NCBI RefSeq assembly: GCF_000661955.1
Contig: NZ_CP007597.1
Location: 1,357,605 to 1,421,604, forward strand
Origin: Stenotrophomonas rhizophila
GTDB taxonomy: Bacteria > Pseudomonadota > Gammaproteobacteria > Xanthomonadales > Xanthomonadaceae
Direction of reading: 5' to 3'
DNA length: 64,000 bases
Part shown: positions 54,310-62,774 of the stretch, piece by piece
How positions within the stretch are numbered: position 1 is the first letter of the stretch
How the letters are laid out: the number at the start of each line of letters is the position of its first letter
Made by a program: the position numbers and the translations under genes
The notes under the pieces: model-generated
Databases searched by the model: none
Seen by the model: the letters and a program-made list of their open reading frames with translations, nothing else
What the model was told of the DNA's origin: nothing

Positions 54310-55971
54310 ATGAAAATACTGATCCTGGGTGGGTATGGCGTCTTCGGCGGGCGCCTGGCGCGACTGCTGGGCGACCGGGCCGACCTCGAACTGCTGATCT
54401 GCGGCCGCAACCTCGCCGCGGCGACCGCCTTCTGCGACAGCTACACCGGCGCGCCGCTGGTGCGCCCGCTGCAGGCCGACCGGCAGCACATCGCGCCGCT
54501 GCTGCACGCCGAACGGCCCGACCTGCTGGTGGATGCCTCCGGTCCGTTCCAGGATTACGGCGAGCACCCGTACAGCGTGATCGAGGCCTGTATTGCCGCG
54601 CGTATTCCCTACCTGGACTTCGCCGATGCGGCCGATTTCGTGTTTGGCGTGGCGCAGTTCGACGCGCAGGCCAAAGCCGCCGGGATCTTCGTGCTGTCCG
54701 GGGTCAGCAGCTTTCCGGTGTTGACCGCCGCGGTGCTGCGCGAGATGGCCGGGCGCATGGATATCGTGGCGGTGGAAGGCGGCATTGCACCGTCGCCGTA
54801 CGCCGGGATCGGGCTCAACGTGATGCGCGCGGTAGTGGGGTATGCGGGCGCACCGGTGAAGCTGCAGCGCAACGGCGCACCTTCGCACGGGCTGGGGCTG
54901 GCCGAGAGCCGGCGCTTCACCATCGCCGTGCCGGGCAAGGTACCGCTGCGCAACCTGCATTTTTCGCTGGTGGACGTGCCCGACCTGCAGGTGATTCCGC
55001 CCGAGCATCCGACCCTGACCGATATCTGGATGGGCGCCGGGCCGGTGCCGGAAGTGCTGCATCGGGTGCTCAACCTGCTGGCCAGGGCGCGTGCCCGGTT
55101 CGGCCTGCCATCGCTGGTGCCGCTGTCACGGCTGTTCTATACGGTGCTCAACCGGATGAAGTTCGGCGAGCACCGCGGCGGCATGTACGTGCACGCCACC
55201 GGCACGCGTGGCGGCCAGGCGGTGGAGGAAAGCTGGCACCTGCTCGCCGAGGGCGAGGACGGCCCGTACATTCCGTCGATGGCGATCGAGGCGGTGGTGC
55301 GCAAGCTGCTGGCGGGCGAGACGCCGGCCGAGGGCGCGCGGCCCGCCACGCACGCGTTGGCGTTGTCGGACTACGACCGGTTGTTCGAGGGCCGTGCAAT
55401 CTTCACCGGCTTCCGCAGCGAAGACCCGCACGCGCCGCTGTACCAGCAGGTGCTGGGCAGTGCCTTCGCGCAGTTGCCGGCGCAGGTGCAGGCGTTGCAC
55501 GCCGACGCGGGCGCGCGGCGCTGGCGGGGCACCGCCGAGGTGCGGCGTGGGCGCGGGTTGCTGGCACGGATGGTGGCCGCGCTGATCGGGTTTCCACCGG
55601 CGGCCAGCGCGGTGCCGGTCAGCGTGGGCTTTACCCCCGAGCGTGGCGGCGAACGCTGGACCCGCGATTTCGGCGGCCGCCGGTTTTCTTCCTGGCAGCG
55701 CCGCGGGCAGGGCAGGAACACGCACCTGCTGGTGGAGCGCTTCGGCATCGTCGATGTGGCGCTGGCACTGGTGGTCGATGCCGACTGCCTGCGGTTGGTG
55801 GCGCGCCGCTGGTCGTGCCTGGGCATTCCGCTGCCGAAGGCGCTGCTACCTGGCGGAAACACGTTCGAGACCGAGCGCGATGGGCGCTTTGTGTTCGACG
55901 TGGAGATCGCCGCGCCGTGGGTCGGCTTGATCGTGGGCTACCGCGGCAGCTTGGTGGCGGACCCACGGTAG
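54310..55971 (+). CDS. Saccharopine dehydrogenase-like NAD(P)-binding protein with DUF4166
   Basis: 553 residues. The N-terminal half (to about residue 370) is a saccharopine dehydrogenase-type Rossmann domain with ILGGYGVFGGRLARLL (nucleotide loop GGYGVFGG) and LVDASGPFQDYGEHPYSVIEACI. The C-terminal part (about 390-553) is a DUF4166 domain (FGIVDVALALVVDADCLRLV...ERDGRFVFDVEIAAPWVGLIVGYRGSL; key part IAAPWVGLIVGYRG). Reaction and substrate are unknown. Its stop codon TAG is the second to fourth base of a GTAG palindrome, so the repeat ends the gene. Confidence 0.88.
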   Translation: MKILILGGYGVFGGRLARLLGDRADLELLICGRNLAAATAFCDSYTGAPLVRPLQADRQHIAPLLHAERPDLLVDASGPFQDYGEHPYSVIEACIAARIPYLDFADAADFVFGVAQFDAQAKAAGIFVLSGVSSFPVLTAAVLREMAGRMDIVAVEGGIAPSPYAGIGLNVMRAVVGYAGAPVKLQRNGAPSHGLGLAESRRFTIAVPGKVPLRNLHFSLVDVPDLQVIPPEHPTLTDIWMGAGPVPEVLHRVLNLLARARARFGLPSLVPLSRLFYTVLNRMKFGEHRGGMYVHATGTRGGQAVEESWHLLAEGEDGPYIPSMAIEAVVRKLLAGETPAEGARPATHALALSDYDRLFEGRAIFTGFRSEDPHAPLYQQVLGSAFAQLPAQVQALHADAGARRWRGTAEVRRGRGLLARMVAALIGFPPAASAVPVSVGFTPERGGERWTRDFGGRRFSSWQRRGQGRNTHLLVERFGIVDVALALVVDADCLRLVARRWSCLGIPLPKALLPGGNTFETERDGRFVFDVEIAAPWVGLIVGYRGSLVADPR

Positions 55972-56030
55972 CGCCACGCCATGCGTGGCTGTTGCAGCCA
56001 GTCGTGCAGCCACGCATGGCGTGGCTCTAC
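55968..56030. repeat. Inverted pair of GTAG palindromes (SMAG-type)
   Basis: Two palindromes, GTAG.GCCACGCCATGCGTGGC (from 55968) and its inverted counterpart ending CTAC at 56030, separated by about 14 bases. The pair can form one long hairpin. The first overlaps the DUF4166 stop codon. Confidence 0.8.
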
Positions 56031-56086
56031 CACCAGCGGGCGTTCCGGGTCGATGCCTGGTCCGTCGCGGCCGTCGGCGCGCAACG

Positions 56087-56113
56087 AAAAAGGGCGCCCG
56101 AAGGCGCCCTTTT
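56087..56113 (-). terminator. Intrinsic terminator of the first M13 peptidase gene
   Basis: Stem AAAAGGGCGCC/GGCGCCCTTTT with loop CGAA, flanked by A and T runs, works in either direction. It lies 24 bases past the stop at 56137. Confidence 0.88.
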
Positions 56114-56136
56114 CCTGACCGTGCCTGCGGCTGGAC

Positions 56137-58146
56137 TCAGCGCCAGACCTTGATCTGGTCGTTGTCCACGCGCTGCATCGGCTGGCCCGGCTTGCAGCTG
56201 AAGGTCGCACCGAACGCCGGCAGGTTGGACAGCGCGCCATTGGTGCGCCAGCGGCCCGGGGCCAGCACGTCGGCGGTGAGCCGCTGGGCGGCCTCGTTCG
56301 GCGACAGCTGCTGTGCCCACAGCGCGGCCCATGCGCGGAAGAAGCCCTGCTGGGCAGCCGGCTTGGCCGACGGTTCCACTGCCTTGTAGGCTTCCCACGC
56401 CAGTTCCAGGCCCGCCACGTCGGCCAGGTTTTCCTCGCGGGTCAGTTCGCCGTTGACCTTGGCACCCTTGATGCCCGGGAAATCGTACGCGCTGTACTGG
56501 GTGGCCACGCGGCTGCCCAGCAGGGTCCAGGCGGTCTTGTCGGCCGGGGTCCACCAGCTGCGCAGTTCGCCCTTGGCATCCACCAGCGCGCCCTTCGCAT
56601 CGATGGCGCGGGTCAGTTCGTGGGCGACCAGGGCACCGAAGCTGCCGAACTTGTCGGCGGCATCGGCCTTGGCGTTGAACACCGGGCCCTGCAGCACGGC
56701 AGCGGTGACGATCAGGCGGTTCTGCGCGATGTCATAGGCCAGCGCGGGCTGCTGCGGCAGCACGTCCCAGCGGCGGTCGGCGTTGCCCTTGCCGATGCGC
56801 TTCATTTCTTCGCGGTGGCGCCAGGTGGAGGCGATCAGCATGTTGCCGCCGAAGCTGCCACGGCCCATCGGCTGCACGCTGTAGTCGAGGTCGCGCAGTG
56901 GGGTGCCGATTTCGATCTTCAGCGCGGCCAGCTTGGCCTGCGCTTCGGTCTTGGCATCGTTGCTGAGCCAGGTGCTGCGCTTGACCGCATCGATCTGCAC
57001 TTCGCGGATCTTGTCGACGATCACCGCTGCCTGGCGGCGATCATCGGCGGACAGGTACTTGCTGGCATATTCGCGGCCGAGCATCGGGCCGGCGGCGACG
57101 TTGATCGCATCCAGGGTCTGTTCCCAACGCGCCGGGGCGATGGTTTCGCCACGGATCACGCGGCCGCGGAATTCGAACTCGGCATCGCGGTAGGCCTTGG
57201 ACAGGTACGGGGCCATGGCATCGCCCACGCGCCAGCGCAGGTAGGCCTTCCACTGGTCCGGCTTGATGCGGGTGACCATGCCGTCCAGCTGCTTGAACAG
57301 CGCGGGGTCGGCCAGCGAGACGAGGTCGTCGTTGACGCCCTGGACCTTGAGGAACGCATCCAGCTGCAGGTTGCGGTAGCGGCTGTTGAGGTCCTTGGTG
57401 GAGATGGGGGCATAGTTGTTGAACGGGTTGTTGATGCCCGCCAGCGACTGTGCGTTGCGCGCCAGTTCGGTTTCCAGCGCGATGACGGCCTGCGCTTCGG
57501 CGTCGAGCTTGGCCGCCGGGGTGCCGGTGAGGGCCAGGATCTGCTTGACGTAGGCGCGGTAGCGGGCCATCAGCGCGACGGTGTCGGCGTCGGTGCGGGT
57601 GTAGAAGGCCGGGTCGGGCAGGCCCATGCCACCCTGCATGAAGTACCCGATGTGGCGGTCGAGCGCCTTGAGGTCCACGTCGGGGGCAAAGTTGAAGGCC
57701 ACCGGGATGCCGACCTGGTGCAGCGCGGCGATCGAGGCGGGGACGTCCTTGGCCTTCTTGATGGCGTTGATGCGGGTCAGCAGGGGGGCGATGGGGTTGG
57801 AGCCGTCGGCTTCAACCGCGGCTTCGTCCAGGCCGCTGGCCCAGAAGTCGCCGAGCAGCTTCTGCACGGTGCCCTGCGGGGTCTTCATGGACGCATCCAG
57901 CAGCTCGCGCTGCTGCAGGCGGGTACGCTCGGCCAGCTGCCCAAGGGCGGTGGTGGCGCCGGTCTGCGGCACGGGATTGGCTTTCAGCCACGCGCCATTG
58001 CTGGCTTCATAGAAGTCGCTGCACTGGACGCTGACCGCCGGCGCACGCGCGGCCTTCTTCTTCGGCGCAGCGTGCGCGTCGTGTGCGATGACCAGGGAGG
58101 CCAGGCCAAGGCCCAGGGCAATGGCGAGCGGACGGAGGTTGGACAT
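56137..58146 (-). CDS. M13-family metallopeptidase homologue with degenerate zinc site
   Basis: 669 residues. A signal peptide ends near AHAAP; the fold is M13 (neprilysin/PepO) with QCSDFYEASNGAWLKANPVP and the C-terminal CKPGQPMQRVDNDQIKVW. The zinc motif that should be HExxH reads HELTR (His509, Glu510, Arg513): the second His is Arg (CGC at 56608-56610), and the following DDQG is DAKG. Glu572 in ENLAD, the third ligand, remains. The enzyme is probably inactive or altered; a role as a pseudopeptidase beside the intact copy at 58815-60932 is inference. ATG 58146 begins the signal peptide. Confidence 0.9.
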   Translation of the reverse strand: MSNLRPLAIALGLGLASLVIAHDAHAAPKKKAARAPAVSVQCSDFYEASNGAWLKANPVPQTGATTALGQLAERTRLQQRELLDASMKTPQGTVQKLLGDFWASGLDEAAVEADGSNPIAPLLTRINAIKKAKDVPASIAALHQVGIPVAFNFAPDVDLKALDRHIGYFMQGGMGLPDPAFYTRTDADTVALMARYRAYVKQILALTGTPAAKLDAEAQAVIALETELARNAQSLAGINNPFNNYAPISTKDLNSRYRNLQLDAFLKVQGVNDDLVSLADPALFKQLDGMVTRIKPDQWKAYLRWRVGDAMAPYLSKAYRDAEFEFRGRVIRGETIAPARWEQTLDAINVAAGPMLGREYASKYLSADDRRQAAVIVDKIREVQIDAVKRSTWLSNDAKTEAQAKLAALKIEIGTPLRDLDYSVQPMGRGSFGGNMLIASTWRHREEMKRIGKGNADRRWDVLPQQPALAYDIAQNRLIVTAAVLQGPVFNAKADAADKFGSFGALVAHELTRAIDAKGALVDAKGELRSWWTPADKTAWTLLGSRVATQYSAYDFPGIKGAKVNGELTREENLADVAGLELAWEAYKAVEPSAKPAAQQGFFRAWAALWAQQLSPNEAAQRLTADVLAPGRWRTNGALSNLPAFGATFSCKPGQPMQRVDNDQIKVWR

Positions 58147-58275
58147 GTAAAGCGAATCCAGTGTGGATTGGGATCGCGCGAGTGTACCAAGCAAAGCGAA
58201 AAGAGCGTGATGGGGGGGATAACTACGAAGGGCGAGAAGCAACGGCGAACGGCAATGGGCCGCGCGAGCGTTGGG

Positions 58276-58374
58276 GCCCCTTGGCGGCGAACAGGCCCTT
58301 GTGCAAATGTCCCCCGGTCGCCTGCGGCGACCTCCTCCTTGAGTTTGCCAAGGGCCTGTTCGCCACCAAGGGGC
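58276..58374 (+). repeat. Large palindromic element A4
   Basis: 99 bases in the 668-base gap between the two M13 genes. Arms of 26 bases (GCCCCTTGG.GGCGAACAGGCCCTTG) with one mismatch; core GCAAATGTCCCCCGG; apical hairpin GGTCGC/GCGACC with loop CTGCG; then CCTCCTCCTTGAGTTTGC. The stem base pair changes from C-G to T-A against A2 (GGTC/GACC against GGCC/GGCC) are compensating. A4 and A5 face each other. Confidence 0.8.
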
Positions 58375-58548
58375 GTGGCTTGCGGCAGTAGTTGTCCCCT
58401 ACGCTCTACGCGCCGATGGCAGCTGACTTTTGTCGGGCGGATCAGCCGCGACCAGGCGCGGGAAGTGCATTGACTGGCGTCCAGGTGTCTTTGTGGGAAA
58501 GCGCCAGCGTCCAAGGGATCGAGATGGACCGTTGCTGACGCGAGCCGC

Positions 58549-58647
58549 GCCCGTTGGCGGCCGGCAGACCCTTGGCAAACTCAAGGAGGAGGCTGCCGCA
58601 GGCGGCCGGGGGACATTTGCACAAGGGTCTGCCGGCCGCCAACGGGC
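58549..58647 (-). repeat. Large palindromic element A5
   Basis: 99 bases, inverted relative to A4 at 174 bases distance. The 26-base arms (GCCCGTTGGCGGCCGGCAGA...) are perfectly complementary. Minus-strand core GCAAATGTCCCCCGG, apical GGCCGC.CTGC.GGCAGCC, then CCTCCTCCTTGAGTTTGC. The gap bases between the pair and the flanks 58147-58275 and 58648-58706 contain no gene. Confidence 0.8.
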
Positions 58648-58706
58648 CCCAACGCTCGCGACGCACACAACCGGTGCCTATCAAGCCTCTTCGCCAAAAG
58701 GAAGAC

Positions 58707-58746
58707 AAAAAAACGCCCCGATTCCCAAAGGAATCGAGGCGTTTTT
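58707..58746 (-). terminator. Intrinsic terminator of the second M13 peptidase gene
   Basis: A stem of acgcc and cgattcc pairs (one mismatch) with loop CAAA is flanked by a run of A residues (58707-58713) and T residues (58742-58746), lying about 69 bases after the stop at 58815. Confidence 0.85.
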
Positions 58747-58814
58747 CCTGACTCAACCGCATTGCCGGAAAGGTCGCGGGCAATCGCCTGCGGCCGATCA
58801 GGCGGTAGTGCGGG

Positions 58815-60932
58815 TTACCAGATCACGACCTGCTGGTCGCCGGCGCGGACCATCGGCGAGCCGGCCTTGCACTGGAACGCAGCGGCGAAGGTCGGCAGGT
58901 TCGACGGCGCGCCCATGGCGCGGAACTGCGCCGGGGCGTGCGGATCGGTGGCCAGGCGGACCTTGGCGTTTTCCGGGGTGTACTTGGTGCGCCACACGGT
59001 GGCCCAGTTGAAGTAGAAGCGCTGATCGCGGGTGAAGCCGTCGATCTTCGGATCTTCCTTGCCGGCCGAGGCCTTCTGCAGCGCGTCGTAGGCGGTTGCC
59101 ACGCCGCCCAGGTCGGCGATGTTCTCGCCCAGGGTCAGCTTGCCGTTGACCGCCTGGCCGTCCACCTTGTACCCGTCGAACTGCTTGACCAGCTTGCCGG
59201 TCAGGCCGCTGAAGTTCTTGGTGTCCGCCGCGTTCCACCAGTTCTCGAAGTTGCCGGTCGGCCCGAAGCGGCTGCCCTGGTCGTCGTAACCGTGGGTCAT
59301 TTCGTGGCCGATCACCGCACCGATGCCGCCGTAGTTGAGCGCGTCATCGGCCTTCGGGTCGAAGAACGGCGGCTGCAGGATGGCGGCCGGGAACACGATC
59401 TCGTTCTGCAGCGGGTTGTAGTAGGCGTTGACCGTCTGCGGGGTCATGCCCCACTCGGTCTTGTCCACCGGCTTGCCGATCTTGGACAGGCTCCACTTGT
59501 AGTTGAAGGCGTTGGCCGCGCGCACGTTGCCCAGGTAGCTGTCGCGACCGGTGGTCAGGCCGTTCCAGTCACGCCACTTGTCCGGGTAGCCGATCTTCGG
59601 GGTAAAGGTTTCCCACTTGGCAATGGCCTTGGCCTTGGTCTCGTCGCTCATCCAGGTCAGACCCTGGATACGCTCCTTCAGCGCGGCGGCCAGGTTCTTG
59701 ACCAGTTCTTCCATCTTGGCCTTGGCTTCCGGCGAGAAGGCGACCTTCACATACAGCTGGCCGAACGCATCGCCGGCGTCGTTCTCGATGGTGCCCAGCA
59801 CGCGCTTCCAGCGCGGCTTCTGTTCCTTCTGACCGTTCAGGGTCTTGCCGTAGAACGCGTAGTTTTCATCCACGAACGCATCGGCCAGGTACGGCGAGGC
59901 GCCGTCCACGGTGTGGAAGCGCAGGTAGGCGCGCCACACCGACGGATCGGTGTCACCCAGCGCCTTGCTCACTTCCTGGTGGAAGGACGGAATGGCCAGC
60001 GAGAACTTCTCCGGCGCGGCTACGCCCTGGGCCTCGAAGAACTTGGTCCAGCTGAAGTTCGGGGTCAGCTTGTCGGCATCGGCCAGGGTGACCGGGTTGT
60101 AGTACAGCGACACATCGCGCGACAGCTCGACGCTGGACTTGGAGGCCTTGGCCAGGCGGGTTTCGAACTTCACCACGTCAGCTGCCTGCTTGGCCGCATC
60201 GGCGGCGGCAACGCCGGACAGTTCCAGCACCTTGGCCACGTGCGCCTGGTAGGCCTTGAGCTTGTCGGCGTTCTTGGCGTCGGTGTAGTAGGTGGTGTCC
60301 GGCAGGCCCAGGCCACCCTGGCTGGCGTACGCCATGTTCATGCTGGAGTTCTTGAAGTCCGCTTCCGGACCGAAGCCGAACAGCACGTTCTCGCCCTTGG
60401 CCGCGCTGCTGCGCAGGAAGTCGGCGACGGCGTCCTTGCTCTGCAGGCCGTCGATGGCGGCCAGGTCGGCCTTGATCGGCTCGATGCCCTGCGCGTTGAT
60501 CTTGGCTTCGTCCATGCCGGTGGCCCAGAAGTCACCGACGATCTTCTCGATCCCGCTGGGGTTCTTCACCGCCGCGACCTGCTCGGCGAGCTGGTGCTGC
60601 ACGGCAACCGAACGTTCGTCCAGGATGGTGAAGGCGCCCCAGCTGGTGCGGTCGGCCGGAATCTCATTGGCGGCCAGCCACTTGCTGTTGACGTAGTCAC
60701 CGAACGCGTTGCAGGCGTCCAGGCTGGTGTCCAGGTCGGACGGGTGGAAGGCGTTGTAGGCCGGCAGCTTGCTGTCGTCGAGCTTGTACTCGGTGGCAGC
60801 AGCGGCAGGGGTGGCCGGTGCGGCGGTGGAGGCCGCGCTGTCCGTAGCCGGGGTTTCGTTCTTGCCGCAGCCGACCAGCGCGGCCGAAACGGCCAGGGTC
60901 AGCAGAACAATCTTGGGAGTGCGAGCGATCAC
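58815..60932 (-). CDS. M13-family metallopeptidase (PepO-like), lipoprotein
   Basis: 705 residues from GTG 60932, preceded by GGAGG. The signal peptide ends in ALVGC, a lipobox (Cys about 20), so the mature enzyme is membrane-tethered on the outside of the inner membrane or on the outer membrane. The zinc site is intact: HEMTH (His543, Glu544, His547) within IGHEMTHGYDDQGSRFG and ENIADLGG downstream. It cuts small peptides. The frame stays open far upstream (to 62096) but that part lacks coding character and overlaps the oppositely oriented FAD gene. Confidence 0.93.
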   Translation of the reverse strand: MIARTPKIVLLTLAVSAALVGCGKNETPATDSAASTAAPATPAAAATEYKLDDSKLPAYNAFHPSDLDTSLDACNAFGDYVNSKWLAANEIPADRTSWGAFTILDERSVAVQHQLAEQVAAVKNPSGIEKIVGDFWATGMDEAKINAQGIEPIKADLAAIDGLQSKDAVADFLRSSAAKGENVLFGFGPEADFKNSSMNMAYASQGGLGLPDTTYYTDAKNADKLKAYQAHVAKVLELSGVAAADAAKQAADVVKFETRLAKASKSSVELSRDVSLYYNPVTLADADKLTPNFSWTKFFEAQGVAAPEKFSLAIPSFHQEVSKALGDTDPSVWRAYLRFHTVDGASPYLADAFVDENYAFYGKTLNGQKEQKPRWKRVLGTIENDAGDAFGQLYVKVAFSPEAKAKMEELVKNLAAALKERIQGLTWMSDETKAKAIAKWETFTPKIGYPDKWRDWNGLTTGRDSYLGNVRAANAFNYKWSLSKIGKPVDKTEWGMTPQTVNAYYNPLQNEIVFPAAILQPPFFDPKADDALNYGGIGAVIGHEMTHGYDDQGSRFGPTGNFENWWNAADTKNFSGLTGKLVKQFDGYKVDGQAVNGKLTLGENIADLGGVATAYDALQKASAGKEDPKIDGFTRDQRFYFNWATVWRTKYTPENAKVRLATDPHAPAQFRAMGAPSNLPTFAAAFQCKAGSPMVRAGDQQVVIW

Positions 60933-61160
60933 TGTGAATGGCCTCCAGGCCGATGGGTCATGCGTGGGCTGGCCCCTGCGGGGCCGTGGGCCAGACGATA
61001 CGCCGCTGGCCCGGCCTGCAAGGGTGTCGAAGGTCATGGCCGATGGCAAGCCGCCCCTGCGTGGGGCCGGCCACCGCCTTCGGCACGGCCGGACGACCGC
61101 AGCGGCAAAGTCGTGGCCTGTGGGGCGACACGCCCTGCCGTGGCGGTGTATACAACGGCC

Positions 61161-62759
61161 ATGGCAAACCCTTCTGCGCAGGCGTGGGACGCGGTCATCA
61201 TCGGCGCCGGGCACAATGGCCTGGTCTGCGCGGCATACCTGGCGCGCGCCGGCAAGCGCGTGCTGGTGCTGGAGCGCCGCGGGGTGGTCGGGGGGGCGGC
61301 GGTCACCGAGGAATTCCATCCGGGCTTCCGCAATTCGGTGGCGTCCTACACGGTGTCCTTGCTGCAGCCCAAGGTGATCGCCGACCTGGACCTGCCCGGG
61401 CACGGGCTGACGGTGGTGCCGCGCCGCATCAACAATTTCCTGCCACTGCCCGACGGCGGCTACCTGCTGGCCGGCACCGGTCTTACCCAGGCCGAGGTGC
61501 GCCGCTTCTCCGTGCGCGACGCGCAGCAGTTGCCGGCCTACGAACAGCGGCTGGAGGTGTTCGCCGACGTGCTGCGCGCCGTTGCACTGCAGGCGCCGCC
61601 CAACGTGGGCAGCGGACATTGGCTGCAGGCCCTGCCCGAACTGTGGCGGGCGGGGCAGCTGGGGCGGCGGCTGCACGCGCTGTCGCCCGGGCTGCGCCAG
61701 GAGCTGCTGGACCTGTTCACCATTTCCGCCGCCGAGTACCTCGACCGCTGGTTCGAGAGTGCGCCGATCAAGGCGTTGTTCGGTTTCGACGGCGTGGTCG
61801 GCAATTACGCCAGCCCGTATGCGCCGGGCACCGCCTACGTGCTGCTGCACCACGCGTTCGGCCAGAGCAACGGGGTCAAGGGCGCCTGGGGCCACGCCAT
61901 CGGCGGCATGGGCGCGATCACCCAGGCGATGGCGCGCGCGGCCATCCAGGCCGGCGCGCAGATCCGCACCGATGCCGGCGTGCGCCGCGTGCGGGTCGAG
62001 GCGGGCAGGGCGGTGGGCGTGGAGACGCTGGAGGGCGAGTGCATCGACGCCCGCGCGGTGGTGGCCAACGTCAACCCGAAACTGCTCTACGAGCAACTGC
62101 TGGCCGCCGACGAGGTACCGGCGCCCACGCGCGAACGCATGGCCAACTGGCGCTGCGGCTCAGGCACGTTCCGCATGAACGTGGCGCTGTCGCAGCTGCC
62201 GGACTTCCGCTGCCTGCCCGGTGCGGGCGACCACCTGACCGCGGGCATCATCATCGCCCCGTCGCTGGATTACATGGACCGCGCCTACACCGATGCGCGC
62301 CAGCAGGGCTGGTCGCGCGAACCGATCGTGGAGATGCTCATTCCCAGCACGCTGGACGATTCGCTGGCGCCGCCCGGGCAGCACGTGGCCAGCCTGTTCT
62401 GCCAGCACGTGGCGCCGCAGCTGCCGCACGGGCGCAGCTGGGACGATCATCGTGATGAAGTGGCCGACCTGATGATCGCCACGGTGGAACAGCATGCGCC
62501 GGGATTTGCCGCCTCGGTACTGGGCCGGCAGGTACTGAGCCCGCTGGACCTGGAGCGGACCTTCGGCCTGATCGGCGGGGATATCTTCCACGGCGCGCTG
62601 AGCCTCAACCAGCTGTTCAGTGCACGCCCGATGCTGGGCCAGGCCGACTACCGCGGCGCGTTGCCGGGGTTGTATCTGTGCGGGTCCGGCACGCATCCCG
62701 GCGGCGGTGTCACCGGTGCGCCGGGGCATAACGCCGCGCAGGTGATCCTGCGCGGCTGA
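61161..62759 (+). CDS. Phytoene-desaturase-like FAD oxidoreductase (PYROXD2 type)
   Basis: 532 residues. The FAD loop GAGHNGLVCAAYLARAG opens the protein, followed by VLVLERRGVVGGAAVTEEFHPGF and the C-terminal GLYLCGSGTHPGGGVTGAPGHNAA (key parts LCGSGTHPGGG and GHNAA). The family includes bacterial CrtI-related oxidoreductases and human PYROXD2; the substrate is unknown. There is no carotenoid gene nearby. ATG 61161 begins MANPSAQAWDAVIIG. The gene is divergent from the M13 gene. Confidence 0.88.
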   Translation: MANPSAQAWDAVIIGAGHNGLVCAAYLARAGKRVLVLERRGVVGGAAVTEEFHPGFRNSVASYTVSLLQPKVIADLDLPGHGLTVVPRRINNFLPLPDGGYLLAGTGLTQAEVRRFSVRDAQQLPAYEQRLEVFADVLRAVALQAPPNVGSGHWLQALPELWRAGQLGRRLHALSPGLRQELLDLFTISAAEYLDRWFESAPIKALFGFDGVVGNYASPYAPGTAYVLLHHAFGQSNGVKGAWGHAIGGMGAITQAMARAAIQAGAQIRTDAGVRRVRVEAGRAVGVETLEGECIDARAVVANVNPKLLYEQLLAADEVPAPTRERMANWRCGSGTFRMNVALSQLPDFRCLPGAGDHLTAGIIIAPSLDYMDRAYTDARQQGWSREPIVEMLIPSTLDDSLAPPGQHVASLFCQHVAPQLPHGRSWDDHRDEVADLMIATVEQHAPGFAASVLGRQVLSPLDLERTFGLIGGDIFHGALSLNQLFSARPMLGQADYRGALPGLYLCGSGTHPGGGVTGAPGHNAAQVILRG

Positions 62760-62774
62760 GCCGCAGCGACGCGG

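Noticed and set aside
60933..62096. N-terminal extension of the second M13 peptidase frame
   Set aside because: A lipoprotein signal peptide begins at the GTG at 60932 behind GGAGG, and the extension lies antisense to the FAD oxidoreductase gene.
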